A stretch of DNA of 64,000 nucleotides from an uncultured Candidatus Entotheonella sp. Its GTDB lineage: Bacteria; Tectomicrobia; Entotheonellia; Entotheonellales; Entotheonellaceae. This document shows positions 1-7,824 of this stretch, in pieces. The stretch covers positions 2,217,489-2,281,488 of the forward strand of contig OY282375.1 in assembly GCA_958295825.1 (NCBI GenBank). The letters are read 5' to 3'. Every line of letters begins with the position of its first letter. The stretch's first letter is position 1. Below the pieces are notes generated by a model, which was given only the letters and a program-made list of their open reading frames with translations, was not told the origin of the DNA and did no database searches. The translations under genes were made by a program, and so were the position numbers.

Positions 1-215
1 GCCAGGGAGTAGGACGCGGTCGGCTCGACCACTGCGGCTGCCAGGCAGGCGGCCACGGCGCCGTCGAAGGCGTTGCCGCCGGCCAGCAACTGCCGCATCG
101 CCGCCATGGAGGTCAGGTAGTGGCCGGTGGCGACGATACCGTTGCGACCGCGAATCACAGGTCTGCCAGTCCTGTGGTCAACCTCGGTGTGCTCGCTTTG
201 ATGATAGATTGCCAT
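1..215 (-). CDS. Gamma-glutamyltransferase-family protein, N-terminal part (cut by window edge)
   Basis: Only about 71 residues are present, read leftwards from an ATG at 215. The block GRNGIVATGHYL followed by GGNAFDGAVAA and a VVEP motif is the usual N-terminal signature of the gamma-glutamyltransferase/acylase Ntn-hydrolase family, which cleaves or transfers gamma-glutamyl groups (for example from glutathione). The nucleophilic Thr that follows autocleavage lies outside the window, so activity cannot be judged. No signal peptide is visible, so a cytoplasmic GGT-like enzyme is more likely than a periplasmic one. The start is supported by AGGAGG six bases upstream. It is divergent from sodB. 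Confidence 0.8.
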   Translation of the reverse strand, partial: MAIYHQSEHTEVDHRTGRPVIRGRNGIVATGHYLTSMAAMRQLLAGGNAFDGAVAACLAAAVVEPTASYSL

Positions 216-289
216 GGACCCCCTCCTGGTCACCTTCCGCCCGGCCCGGCAGCATGCTCGGACCCTGGATTGCGGTGCCCGTCAAGGAC

Positions 290-318
290 TTGACACCCTG
301 CGGTGCTGCGTTTACTTT
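290..318 (+). promoter_or_regulatory. Candidate sigma-70 promoter for sodB
   Basis: A perfect TTGACA at 290-295 is followed after 17 bases by TACTTT at 313-318, a weak -10 match. It lies in the divergent intergenic region about 100 bases before the sodB start. This is a consensus match only; no operator was recognised. Confidence 0.35.
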
Positions 319-418
319 CAGCACCCTATGAGTGGTTTATCAGACGGCAAGGGAACCCCTGATTGCCGGGCGCCCCCGCTTGCCGTGTTTTGCATGACGT
401 ACATTGGAGATACCCAGC

Positions 419-1000
419 ATGGCCTTCACCTTACCCGCCCTACCGTACGCCCACGATGCGTTGGAGCCGCACATTTCCCACGAAACGATTGACTTCCACT
501 ACGGCAAGCACCATCAGACTTACGTCAACAACCTGAACAATCTGACGCAGGGCAAGCCAGAGGCCGACAAATCCCTGGAAGAGTTGATTCGCACCGCCTC
601 CGGTGGCCTGTTCAACAACGCCGCGCAGGTCTGGAATCACACCTTCTATTGGAATTCCATGTCACCCCAAGGCGGCGGCGAACCCGCTGGCGACGTGGCC
701 GACGCGGTGAACCGCGCATGCGGCAGTTTCGACGCCTTCAAGGAACAATTCAGCGCTGCGGCTGCCGGGCAATTCGGCTCCGGTTGGGCCTGGCTGGTCA
801 AAGACGCTTCCGGCAACGTCAGTATCACCACGACGGCCAACGCCGGTTGCCCGCTGACGGACGGCCTCACCCCGTTGCTCACCTGCGACGTGTGGGAACA
901 CGCCTATTACATCGACTACCGCAATGCCCGCCCCGAATACGTCAAGGCGTTCTGGAACCTCGTCAACTGGGATTTCGTGGCGCAGAACCTGCGTGGTTAA
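419..1000 (+). CDS. sodB: Superoxide dismutase [Fe], SodB type
   Basis: The protein has 193 residues, the same length as E. coli SodB and very close to it along its whole length. It converts superoxide to oxygen and hydrogen peroxide in the cytoplasm. The N-terminus [20 protein letters not shown], the [10 protein letters not shown] segment with the first metal His, [13 protein letters not shown] with the second His, and [13 protein letters not shown] with the Asp and third His are all present. [14 protein letters not shown] and the GSGWAWLV region favour the iron form. ATG 419 is chosen because it gives the family N-terminus; an in-frame TTG at 404 would add five residues. The gene is monocistronic and followed by a hairpin at 1026-1053. 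Confidence 0.96.
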   Translation: MAFTLPALPYAHDALEPHISHETIDFHYGKHHQTYVNNLNNLTQGKPEADKSLEELIRTASGGLFNNAAQVWNHTFYWNSMSPQGGGEPAGDVADAVNRACGSFDAFKEQFSAAAAGQFGSGWAWLVKDASGNVSITTTANAGCPLTDGLTPLLTCDVWEHAYYIDYRNARPEYVKAFWNLVNWDFVAQNLRG

Positions 1001-1025
1001 CGCGTCGCTTCCTGCGGCTTGATCG

Positions 1026-1053
1026 CACGGGCGGCGTGTCGGCTCCGCCCGTG
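1026..1053. terminator. Hairpin between convergent sodB and cytochrome c peroxidase genes
   Basis: CACGGGCGG (1026-1034) and CCGCCCGTG (1045-1053) form a perfect 9-bp stem with a 10-base loop, centred between the two convergent stop codons. There is no U-tract, so it may be a weak or Rho-assisted bidirectional terminator. Confidence 0.5.
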
Positions 1054-1092
1054 ACCCGCCCCCAACGGCTGAACCCATCACACCAACCGGCG

Positions 1093-2295
1093 TTATGGCT
1101 CCGTCGCGGCCTTGCTCTGCGCCTCCACGATCAGCGCCTCGATGTTTCCCGCCGTCAGGCTTTTCAGGAAGGCCACCAGCGCCGCCTCTTCCGCCTCGTT
1201 CAGCCGCAGGTCGCGCACCAGCGGGTCGATGCCGAAATGGCGGAAGCCGCCATCGCCGTAGTAGGCGACGACGTCTTCAAGCGTCTCGAAGGTGCCGTTG
1301 TGCATGTAGGGCGCCGTGAGCTCGACGTTACGCAGGGAAGGCGTGCGGTACCGGAACATGTCGATGAATTCCTTGGTGATCTCCATGCGGCCCATGTCGG
1401 AAGGCGTTGCGACGGCGTCGGGGTCGTGGACCGCGGTGTAGAGGGGCATGCCCCGGCGCGTTATCAGTTGTCCAGCGCCGATGTCTCGGGCCGGAATCCA
1501 GCCGATGCCGTCATCGTGGAACAGGTGGTCGGTGAACAGGGCGTCGCGGTCGTCGAGGGCGTGGCAGTTGACGCAGCCGGCCTTGCCAGTGAACAGGTCG
1601 AAACCTTGTTTGGCGATGGCGTCCAGGGCATTCTCCTGCCCGCCGTAGCGCCAGCGGTCAAAGGCGGAATCGGCGGCCAACAAAGTGCGCTCGTAGGTAG
1701 AGATGGCGTGCGCGACGGTTCGCGGGCCGGGACCCTCGCCGAATGCTGCCTCGAAAAGGCCGGCATAATCGGGCAACTGGCGGATACGGTCGATCACCAC
1801 GTCCAGCGACGGGTTGGCCAATTCGTCTGCCACGGTGAAGGGCTCAAGGGCCTGCTTTTCGAGGCTGCTCTGGCGTCCGTCGAGGAAGAACGAACGCTGG
1901 TAGGCGACGTTCAGCAGGGTCGGGGCGTTGCGCCGCAGGACCATGCCGTCATGACCGACCGGCGTGTGGCCTTTGTTGAGCGTGAACCCTTCATGGGGCA
2001 GGTGGCACGAGCCACACGACAGTTTGCCGCTATGGGACAGGCGTTCGTCGAAAAACAGCTTACGGCCGAGGCTGATCTTGGCAGCAGTGGGCGGGTTGTC
2101 GTCAGGCACGGGCACGTCCGGCAAACCCAGCGGCGGACCGGCAATACGCGCCAGCGCCGCTTGTTCGAGCTGCGTCGGCGCATCGCCGTTCAGGGTCGTC
2201 GCTTCATTCGCCGCAAGGGACGGCACGGTCAGAAGCGCCACGGCCAGCAAAGCTGCAACGGCCAGCCGCCGCGTTTTGAATAGTCTATGGATCAT
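1093..2295 (-). CDS. Di-heme cytochrome c peroxidase (CcpA/MauG family)
   Basis: The protein has 400 residues. ATG 2295 gives a clear signal peptide (basic start, then a long Ala/Leu/Val stretch ending in SLAANEA) and has GGGAGA upstream. Two heme-binding motifs are visible: CGSCH near residue 100 and CVNCH near residue 245, the layout of bacterial di-heme peroxidases that reduce hydrogen peroxide in the periplasm with electrons from small cytochromes. The blocks ELANPSLDVV and RTPSLRNVELTAPYMHNG are typical of the family. Being beside sodB suggests peroxide handling, but the two genes are convergent, so this is only context. The family also includes MauG-like protein-modifying enzymes, so the substrate is not certain. 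Confidence 0.9.
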   Translation of the reverse strand: MIHRLFKTRRLAVAALLAVALLTVPSLAANEATTLNGDAPTQLEQAALARIAGPPLGLPDVPVPDDNPPTAAKISLGRKLFFDERLSHSGKLSCGSCHLPHEGFTLNKGHTPVGHDGMVLRRNAPTLLNVAYQRSFFLDGRQSSLEKQALEPFTVADELANPSLDVVIDRIRQLPDYAGLFEAAFGEGPGPRTVAHAISTYERTLLAADSAFDRWRYGGQENALDAIAKQGFDLFTGKAGCVNCHALDDRDALFTDHLFHDDGIGWIPARDIGAGQLITRRGMPLYTAVHDPDAVATPSDMGRMEITKEFIDMFRYRTPSLRNVELTAPYMHNGTFETLEDVVAYYGDGGFRHFGIDPLVRDLRLNEAEEAALVAFLKSLTAGNIEALIVEAQSKAATEP

Positions 2296-2418
2296 GTCGT
2301 CGTCTCCCACCCAAGTCGTTGTGGTTCCAGGGATTAAGTGTTGGCAAAACACAACCCGGCGTGCGAGCGGCACACTTTACGTGATGGCCCTCGGCACTGC
2401 AAGCACGATGGGGAGCTC

Positions 2419-2820
2419 ATGGACAACATCCGGGCGGTGGCCTTCGACCTCTTCAACACCCTGATCACCGTGGACATGCCGAGCCGTTATTCGTCTGCCG
2501 ATCAAGGCTGGATGGGGTTGAGTTGCACGAGCTGTACGGCCTACCGTTCGGTACCCCAGCGAGGCGGTCCCTTACGATGCCTGCGCGCAACTGCTTGGCG
2601 CCGTCCTGCGTACCGCTCAACACGACCTGGAGCATAGCCTGGACGACAGCTTCTGGGAAGTTGCCACCTTTGTCTTCCACCAACAGGATTTCGCGGTCCT
2701 GTGCGGGCTCCTCGACATTGACCCCGATACAGCCCGGCAGGCGCAATGGACCCGCCTGACGACGATGCAACAGGAAGCCATCGCCGAACGTTGGCCGCAC
2801 GCCACGCGCGCCCTTCACTA
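2419..2820 (+). pseudogene. Broken gene: HAD-hydrolase N-terminus joined to an unrecognised C-terminal stretch
   Basis: From ATG 2419 the product begins with AVAFDLFNTLITVD, which contains the catalytic DxxxT-type motif I of haloacid-dehalogenase-like hydrolases. After about 25 residues the frame loses similarity. A different frame is then open for about 100 codons (from roughly 2520) and contains FWEVATFVFHQQ and LLDIDPDTARQ, which I do not recognise. That frame ends at a TAG whose last base is the first base of the IS left end at 2821. The gene was therefore truncated by the insertion as well as internally damaged. Confidence 0.6.
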
Positions 2821-2895
2821 GGCTCAGGACCTATAAAAGGGTATCATGGGGCCTGTGATGAGAGTCAACACGCTGACGCCACTAGGAGAGCGATC

Positions 2896-3756
2896 ATGTC
2901 CGAGCACCACTTCTGGCTGTCCGACGACCCGTTTAACCGACTCAAACCCCTGTTACCCAACAAGGGGCGCGGCGTCCCACGCGGCGATGACCGAAAGGTC
3001 ATCAGCGGCATCATCCACGTCATCCGCTATGGGCTAGAGCATTTCCGTATCTAATGGAATTATCGAGGGACCAACTCGTAAAGCACAGCAATTTCGTGGT
3101 TTCGGATGCAAGTCAATCTGCTCCGAAAGTGCTCTAATGTGGCGCGACGCGCCCGCCTGTTACGGACCCCACAAGACACTCTACAATCGCTTCGTGCGCT
3201 GGAGCAGGGCCGCGGTCTTCGACCGCATCTTCCAAGCCCTGGCTGCCGAAAGCACCGCCACCAAGACGGTCATGATCGATAGCACCCATCTCAAAGCGCA
3301 TCGTACCGCAGCCAGCTTGCTGAAAAAGGGGGGCTTTCGCGCTGCATCGGACGCACCCGGGACGGGCTGAATTCGAAGCTCCACGCCGTCTGCGACGGCG
3401 ATGGCAAGCCCGTCGTGCTGCGGTTGACGGCGGGCCAGGTCAGCGACTACCGCAGGGCTGATACGGTACTTGAGGCCCTACCGGAAGCCGCTGTCCTGAT
3501 AGCCGACAAGGGTTATGACAGCGACAGGTTGCGCGAGGCCCTTGCCGGACGTGGCATCAAGTCCTGTATTCCGGGCCGCGCCAACCGTAAAGAGCCGATT
3601 GTCTGCGACACGGAGCTTTACAAGAGCCGTAACCTCATTGAGCGCCTGTTTGGCAGGCTGAAGGATTGGCGCCGCATCGCCATCCGGTACGACCGCTGTG
3701 CGCATACGTTCTTCAGTGCCATCTGCATAGCTGCCACGGTTAGTTTCTGGTTATGA
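2896..3756 (+). pseudogene. IS5-family DDE transposase, interrupted
   Basis: Three segments make up the protein. Codons 2896-3036 begin MSEHHFWLSDDPFNRLKPLL (DUF4096 head). The segment 3137-3370 contains VMIDSTHLKAHRTAASLLKKG, with the first catalytic Asp. The segment up to 3756 contains ADKGYDSDRLREAL, with the second Asp, and RNLIERLFGRLKDWRR, with the Glu. The first break is the MITE; removing 3037-3136 restores GGG CTA ATG TGG in frame. The second break is a -1 step at the A5G6 run 3323-3333, which in this IS group is often programmed frameshifting rather than decay. The start has AGGAG upstream. As it stands the gene cannot make a full transposase. Confidence 0.85.
3037..3134. mobile_element. 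98-bp MITE-like insertion with TA target duplication
   Basis: The element begins GAGCATTTCCG and ends, on the other strand, GAGCACTTTCGGAGC, so the ends are near-perfect short inverted repeats. It is flanked by TA at 3035-3036 and TA at 3135-3136, the target duplication typical of IS630/Tc1-type elements. It has no coding capacity. It sits exactly inside the transposase gene, and precise removal of the element plus one TA repairs the reading frame. Confidence 0.8.
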
Positions 3757-3766
3757 GTCCTGAGCC

Positions 3767-3784
3767 AAATGTCAACAGGCCCTA
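3767..3784. repeat. 18-bp sequence shared with 19160-19177 (inverted copy)
   Basis: AAATGTCAACAGGCCCTA directly abuts the right end of the IS element and is the exact reverse complement of 19160-19177, which abuts an antitoxin remnant. Both copies sit at the edge of decayed material, suggesting an IS end or relict rather than chance. Confidence 0.5.
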
Positions 3785-3848
3785 ACCCTTTGCAGCAATT
3801 CAAAATCCAGCTTTATCTGCAAAAATAGCTCGCGCAGCGCCCTCAAAT

Positions 3849-3928
3849 CGTCATTCCGGCGCGCGCCGGAACCCAGTGGCCTTCGTCACCAGAAAATCTC
3901 CTGGACTCTGGCTTTCGCCGGAGTAACG
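3849..3928. repeat. REP-like dispersed repeat with nested inverted repeats
   Basis: The outer arms are CGTCATTCCGGCG (3849-3861) and CGCCGGAGTAACG (3916-3928), complementary at 11 of 13 positions. The inner part is a perfect 18-base palindrome, TTCCGGCGCGCGCCGGAA (3854-3871). This resembles the common extragenic elements reading roughly as a 'cattccggc...gccggaatccagtggc' consensus in proteobacterial genomes. The rest of 3785-4077 shows no gene. Confidence 0.6.
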
Positions 3929-4077
3929 CGACGTGGCCCCAGTGCTGTCACACCGTTTGTGGAAACCGGCGGCCGCGGCGGTTTGACAGCACCCCGACCG
4001 CCCCTTATAGTCTGCGCAACGTGTCGGCAGGCTTAAATCTGCCCGCGGCTGTCACGGGGCCACACGGAGGTTAAGAC

Positions 4078-4259
4078 ATGAGTCCTGAATTCTGGGCTAT
4101 CGTCGGCACTGCCGGGCTCGGTTGGAGAGCCTGCGGCGAGACAATGAGGGTTTGAGTGGAGAGATAGCCGCGATAAAGAAGTGCTTGGCCAGAGTCGAAG
4201 CAACGCTGGAATTGCTCGTGAAAGGCTTCCATATCGAAACCCAAGACAGGCCGCGCTAA
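4078..4259 (+). pseudogene. Small membrane/coiled-coil protein, frameshifted
   Basis: ATG 4078 follows a strong GGAGG. The first frame gives MSPEFWAIVGTAGLGW and stops at 4156. Another frame, open from about 4130 to the TAA at 4257-4259, gives LRRDNEGLSGEIAAIKKCL and continues to LLVKGF and ETQDRPR. Together they form the usual plan of a tiny protein with one N-terminal membrane segment and a charged coiled coil. A small deletion near 4120-4130 explains the break. The function is unknown, and a sequencing error cannot be excluded. Confidence 0.55.
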
Positions 4260-4320
4260 CTCCCGACGATCGTTTCGCCATCCGCGGCTAGCACGATCCT
4301 ATATCACAGAACTAGCAATC

Positions 4321-5364
4321 ATGGCCCCAGCAACCTACCTCACCGACGTGCTCGACCGGCCCATGACCAATCTGCGCCTGTCGGTCACCGACCGCTGCAA
4401 TTTGCGCTGCCAGTATTGCATGCCCGAAGAAGACTACCTGTGGCTGCCGCGCGAGGACCTGCTGACGTTCGAGGAGATGAACACCCTGGTTGGCCTGTTT
4501 ACCGAGCTGGGGGTGGAGAAACTCCGCCTCACCGGCGGCGAACCGCTGTTGCGTCGCGACCTGCCGCTGCTCATCCGCATGCTGGCCGCCAATCCCCGTC
4601 TCAACGATCTCGCGCTGACCACCAACGGCGTGCTGCTGGCTGATCAAGCCGCCGACTTGTTTGCGGCCGGTCTGCACCGCGTGACCGTCAGCCTCGACAC
4701 CCTGCGCCCGGATCGTTTCACCGCCCTGACCCGCCGCACCACGCACGCCCGCGTTCTGCAAGGCATCGAGACGGCACGGGCGGTGGGATTCAAGGGCCTG
4801 AAACTCGACACCGTGGTCATGCAAGGGTACAACGACGACGAGCTCATCGAGCTGATCGAATACGGCAAGCAGGTCGACGCTGAGGTACGCTTCATTGAAT
4901 ACATGGACGTCGGCGGCGCCACCCATTGGCGTCTGGACAAGGTGCTGACGCGCGCCGCTATCCTCAACACGCTTTCCCGTCACTACGGTCCCATCGCCTC
5001 GCTCAACGAGAACAGCCGCGCGCCCGCCGAGCGCTTCGTGCTGCCCGACAACACGGTTTTCGGCATCATCGCCTCCACCACGGCGCCGTTTTGCCGTTCC
5101 TGCGACCGCAGCCGCCTGACCGCCGACGGCATGTGGTATCTGTGCCTATACGCCACCGATGGCCTCGACCTGCGCCAACCGCTACGCGCCGGAGCCTCCC
5201 CGGAGGCGCTCAAGTCGCTGGTCACGCGCACATGGCAGGACCGCACGGACCGCGGTGCGGAAGAGCGTAAAGCCCTGGAAAGTCATGGTGGCCGTGGCGC
5301 TCTCGTTCAGCTCAAAGGATTGCGTCAGGACCCCCACCTCGAAATGCACACCCGCGGCGGCTGA
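4321..5364 (+). CDS. moaA: GTP 3',8-cyclase MoaA (molybdenum cofactor biosynthesis)
   Basis: This 347-residue radical-SAM enzyme converts GTP to the cyclic precursor of the molybdopterin pathway. The N-terminal cluster motif CNLRCQYC is at residues 26-33, and TGGEPLLRRD at 71-80 is the SAM-binding GGEP block. The C-terminal second [4Fe-4S] site uses Cys258, Cys261 and Cys275 in PFCRSCDRSRLT. The chain ends in the MHTRGG tail, whose terminal Gly-Gly is needed in the family. The preferred start is ATG 4321, although no strong ribosome site is visible. No other moa genes are nearby. An XdhC-type protein at 28.6-29.7 kb implies molybdoenzymes elsewhere in the genome. Confidence 0.97.
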   Translation: MAPATYLTDVLDRPMTNLRLSVTDRCNLRCQYCMPEEDYLWLPREDLLTFEEMNTLVGLFTELGVEKLRLTGGEPLLRRDLPLLIRMLAANPRLNDLALTTNGVLLADQAADLFAAGLHRVTVSLDTLRPDRFTALTRRTTHARVLQGIETARAVGFKGLKLDTVVMQGYNDDELIELIEYGKQVDAEVRFIEYMDVGGATHWRLDKVLTRAAILNTLSRHYGPIASLNENSRAPAERFVLPDNTVFGIIASTTAPFCRSCDRSRLTADGMWYLCLYATDGLDLRQPLRAGASPEALKSLVTRTWQDRTDRGAEERKALESHGGRGALVQLKGLRQDPHLEMHTRGG

Positions 5365-5501
5365 TAACCCCTGCGCAAACGTTTTCCATGCCGCCTCCCT
5401 CAAATTGAATTTTCCTTTCGCTTAAGACTCGTATATAGTCGGCCCTATCAACCCCTCGCTGGCCCCCGCCTGCCAGCAGCGCCACCGATCGTGGAGGGAC
5501 C

Positions 5502-7142
5502 ATGGCAAGACAACGAGCGAAGGGGGGCTTGAACTTCAAGCGGTGGTTCAAGATTCACGTGTGGAGCGCCTTGGCTACCTTCGTCCTGATCGTATTTCTC
5601 GCCATCACTGGTGTCTTCATCTACCCCCTCGATCAGTTCCGACTGCGCGACGTCCATATCCAGTCCGCCCTGCTGCCGCCGCGCTACGAGGTCAACACCT
5701 GGGGCGAACACGTCAAGTCCATCGCCGTCACCGACAAGGCTTGGTTCGCCACACACCGGCAGGGCGTCTTCCGTAGCCTCGACAAGGGGCAGACGTGGCG
5801 GGACGTGACCGACGACATCCCCGGCGACTTCGTGGCCGGAGAGGGCTTGTATCCCCCCGTACTGGCTGCCAATCCTAGCGATACGCAGATGCTGATGGTC
5901 AGCAAGGGTCGCGGCATTGCCTTATCGACGAACGGTGGTGAGGACTGGACGCCGTATGGTGAATCGTACGACGAGGACCTGTCGACCAGTGGCATCGTGC
6001 AACTCATCTTCGCGCCCCGGGGCGTGGCGGTGGCCATCGACGAGAATGGCTTCGTCTACCAACGCTTCATGCACCCGGACGAAGACGAAGGTTGGGAACT
6101 CACCTCTTTCGCTCCGCCCTATGGCGAAGCAAGCGGTGTCGGCAAGCTGGATTGGATGACCGTGGCGCTTAATCTGCACAACGGTCAGGTGTTCCTGGAG
6201 AACGATTGGTGGTGGATAAACCACGCCTTTGCGCTGCTGCTGGTCGTGCTCGCCTACACGGGCGTGACACTGTGGTGGCGCCGGACGCAGAAACGACGCC
6301 ATGCCGTGAACACACCGCGCCCGGCGAGTCACTGGTATTTCCGTCACCTGCATCGCATCGGCGGCTTGGTCAGTTGGCCGCTGCTCTACCTGCTACCGCT
6401 CAGCGGCATTCTGCTGCTGCACATCGTTGATTTCTCCGTCTTCAGCAACCACGGCCCGCCCACTGCCTGGTTCCCCGGGAGCTTCGACACGAACCGCTGG
6501 AAGGGTCCGGTCTACCTCAACTTGCGCATCCTGGCAATCAGCCGCAGCAACCCCGCCAACATGTGGGCCGGCCATACCTACGGCCTGTTCGCTACCGAGG
6601 ACGGCGGGCAAAACTGGACGCCGGTCGGCGAAACGTTCAGTACCGAGGTCCTCAAGCACGTCGATCATCTGTACGTCGGCCCCGGCTGGGTGAATTACCT
6701 GTACATCGGCAACGAGCGCGGCCTGCAGGTGAGCCGCAACTTCGGTGGCCAGTGGTCTCACCTGCTGGAACAGCCCATCGACGCCCTATACGCCGACCGT
6801 CAGGCGATGCACGTGGTTTCCGGCAATACCCTTCTATCGCAAAGGATGACCAGCCTTGTCGCCCTCAAACCTCCACCGTGGGAGGCAACGCTCCTGGCGC
6901 CGCCCTACGGCCCGCAGCACTCGGTGCGGGCCACCACGCTGTACCAGCTGCTGCACGATGCCCATAGCGGCGAGCTTTTTGGCATCTGGTTCAAGTACGT
7001 GTTGGACGTTGTCGCCATCCTCATGATGGTGCAAGCCGTAACGGGTCTGGTGTTGTGGATTGTGCCGCGCTGGCGCCGCCTGCACACCCGGCATCAGACT
7101 CGCGAAAGGAGATCCATGCATGCAACCCATGCCAGTAATTAA
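5502..7142 (+). CDS. PepSY-associated membrane protein with two BNR/sortilin-like repeat domains
   Basis: The protein has 546 residues and four membrane segments (about 19-43, 238-259, 286-310 and 498-521). The two halves repeat the same plan: a helix with KIH or HRIGG, an extracytoplasmic domain with Asp/BNR-box-like turns (DKGQTWRD, NGGEDWTP, DGGQNWTP), a PepSY-TM-like LHNGQVF or LHDAHSGELFG stretch, and an exit helix. It looks like an internal duplication of a PepSY_TM unit, a family linked to metal uptake or reduction and protease inhibition. GGAGG precedes ATG 5502. Its 3' end overlaps the next gene by 23 bases, so the three genes to 8792 are probably one operon. The substrate is unknown. 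Confidence 0.8.
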   Translation: MARQRAKGGLNFKRWFKIHVWSALATFVLIVFLAITGVFIYPLDQFRLRDVHIQSALLPPRYEVNTWGEHVKSIAVTDKAWFATHRQGVFRSLDKGQTWRDVTDDIPGDFVAGEGLYPPVLAANPSDTQMLMVSKGRGIALSTNGGEDWTPYGESYDEDLSTSGIVQLIFAPRGVAVAIDENGFVYQRFMHPDEDEGWELTSFAPPYGEASGVGKLDWMTVALNLHNGQVFLENDWWWINHAFALLLVVLAYTGVTLWWRRTQKRRHAVNTPRPASHWYFRHLHRIGGLVSWPLLYLLPLSGILLLHIVDFSVFSNHGPPTAWFPGSFDTNRWKGPVYLNLRILAISRSNPANMWAGHTYGLFATEDGGQNWTPVGETFSTEVLKHVDHLYVGPGWVNYLYIGNERGLQVSRNFGGQWSHLLEQPIDALYADRQAMHVVSGNTLLSQRMTSLVALKPPPWEATLLAPPYGPQHSVRATTLYQLLHDAHSGELFGIWFKYVLDVVAILMMVQAVTGLVLWIVPRWRRLHTRHQTRERRSMHATHASN

Positions 7143-7824
7143 CGTTCACCATTCCCTTCGCGCTCGGCTGACCCGCGCCGCCGGCCTCGCCTGTGCGGCA
7201 CTCCTGTTGGTGTCAGCCACCGCCGGCTTCGTCCACGCCGCCAGAAAGGCCGCCCCGCCGGCGCAAGCCGTCAAGGAATTCGCGGCTGCCAAAGCCAGCG
7301 GCGACGTTGCGGCCATCCTCACCCTTTACGACCAATACGCCGCACAAGACGACAAGTCGGCCGCCCTAGCGGTCCTGTATGCCGGCCTGGGGGAGACCGT
7401 GCTGCAGGACTTGGACGATCAGCAAGCCCGGCCGCTCCTCGACGCGGCGGAAACGGCGTTGCTAAACATGACGGATAAGTTCGCCCGCAAGGAAATTTAC
7501 AAGGCCGTGCGCAGACATCTCGACTGGCGGGTGCGCGCCATGCTGCTAAACGTCGCCCGCATCCGTTACCACGAGGAAAAACGGGCGGAAAAGGCCATCC
7601 TTATCGCACTCACCGATCACGTGGACGCCGTCGCCATCCGAGCCGTTGAGATCGCCATAGAACTGGAGATCAAGCGCGCCGTGCCCAAGCTCATCAAGCT
7701 CGTTATGGACAAGTGGGGGCAGCACGTTGGCGTCGGCGCCGCCAAGGCCAAGGTGGCGCTGGAGCAAATCACAGGCCACACGAAGCCGACGGCGTGGTAC
7801 GAGTGGGTCAGCCAGAACCTGTGA
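7120..7824 (+). CDS. Exported helical-repeat (HEAT-like) protein
   Basis: There are 234 residues from ATG 7120, which has AAAGGAG nine bases upstream and lies inside the end of the PepSY gene. The N-terminus has a signal peptide (RLTRAAGLACAALLLVSATA, then FVHAA). The remainder is Ala/Leu/Lys-rich and alpha-helical, with repeat-like units such as DHVDAVAIRAVEIAIELEIK and VPKLIKLVMDKWG, resembling HEAT/PBS repeats that act as binding scaffolds. ATG 7116 in the other frame belongs to the upstream gene. The stop overlaps the following GTG (GTGA), implying coupled translation. No enzyme motif is seen, so I infer a periplasmic partner of its neighbours. Confidence 0.72.
   Translation: MQPMPVINVHHSLRARLTRAAGLACAALLLVSATAGFVHAARKAAPPAQAVKEFAAAKASGDVAAILTLYDQYAAQDDKSAALAVLYAGLGETVLQDLDDQQARPLLDAAETALLNMTDKFARKEIYKAVRRHLDWRVRAMLLNVARIRYHEEKRAEKAILIALTDHVDAVAIRAVEIAIELEIKRAVPKLIKLVMDKWGQHVGVGAAKAKVALEQITGHTKPTAWYEWVSQNL

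Larger units (their letters stand above)
2821..3766 (+). mobile_element. IS5-family (IS427-group-like) insertion sequence interrupted by a MITE
   Basis: The terminal inverted repeats are GGCTCAGGACCTATAA at 2821 and, on the other strand, GGCTCAGGACTCATAA ending at 3766. The element is 946 bp, or about 846 bp without the inserted MITE, the normal size for the group. It holds one transposase in two reading frames. No target-site duplication is obvious at its edges (left CTA, right AAA). It is inserted in the broken HAD-like gene. Confidence 0.85.

Noticed and set aside
649-2283. Long plus-strand open frame (about 540 codons) over the cytochrome c peroxidase gene
   Set aside because: Its product is Arg/Gly-rich with no domain, while the minus strand has a signal peptide and two heme motifs. 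GC-rich shadow frame.
5405-5437. Promoter before the PepSY operon (TTGAAT and TATATA)
   Set aside because: The spacing of 21 bases is too long for a standard sigma-70 promoter and no better pair was found.
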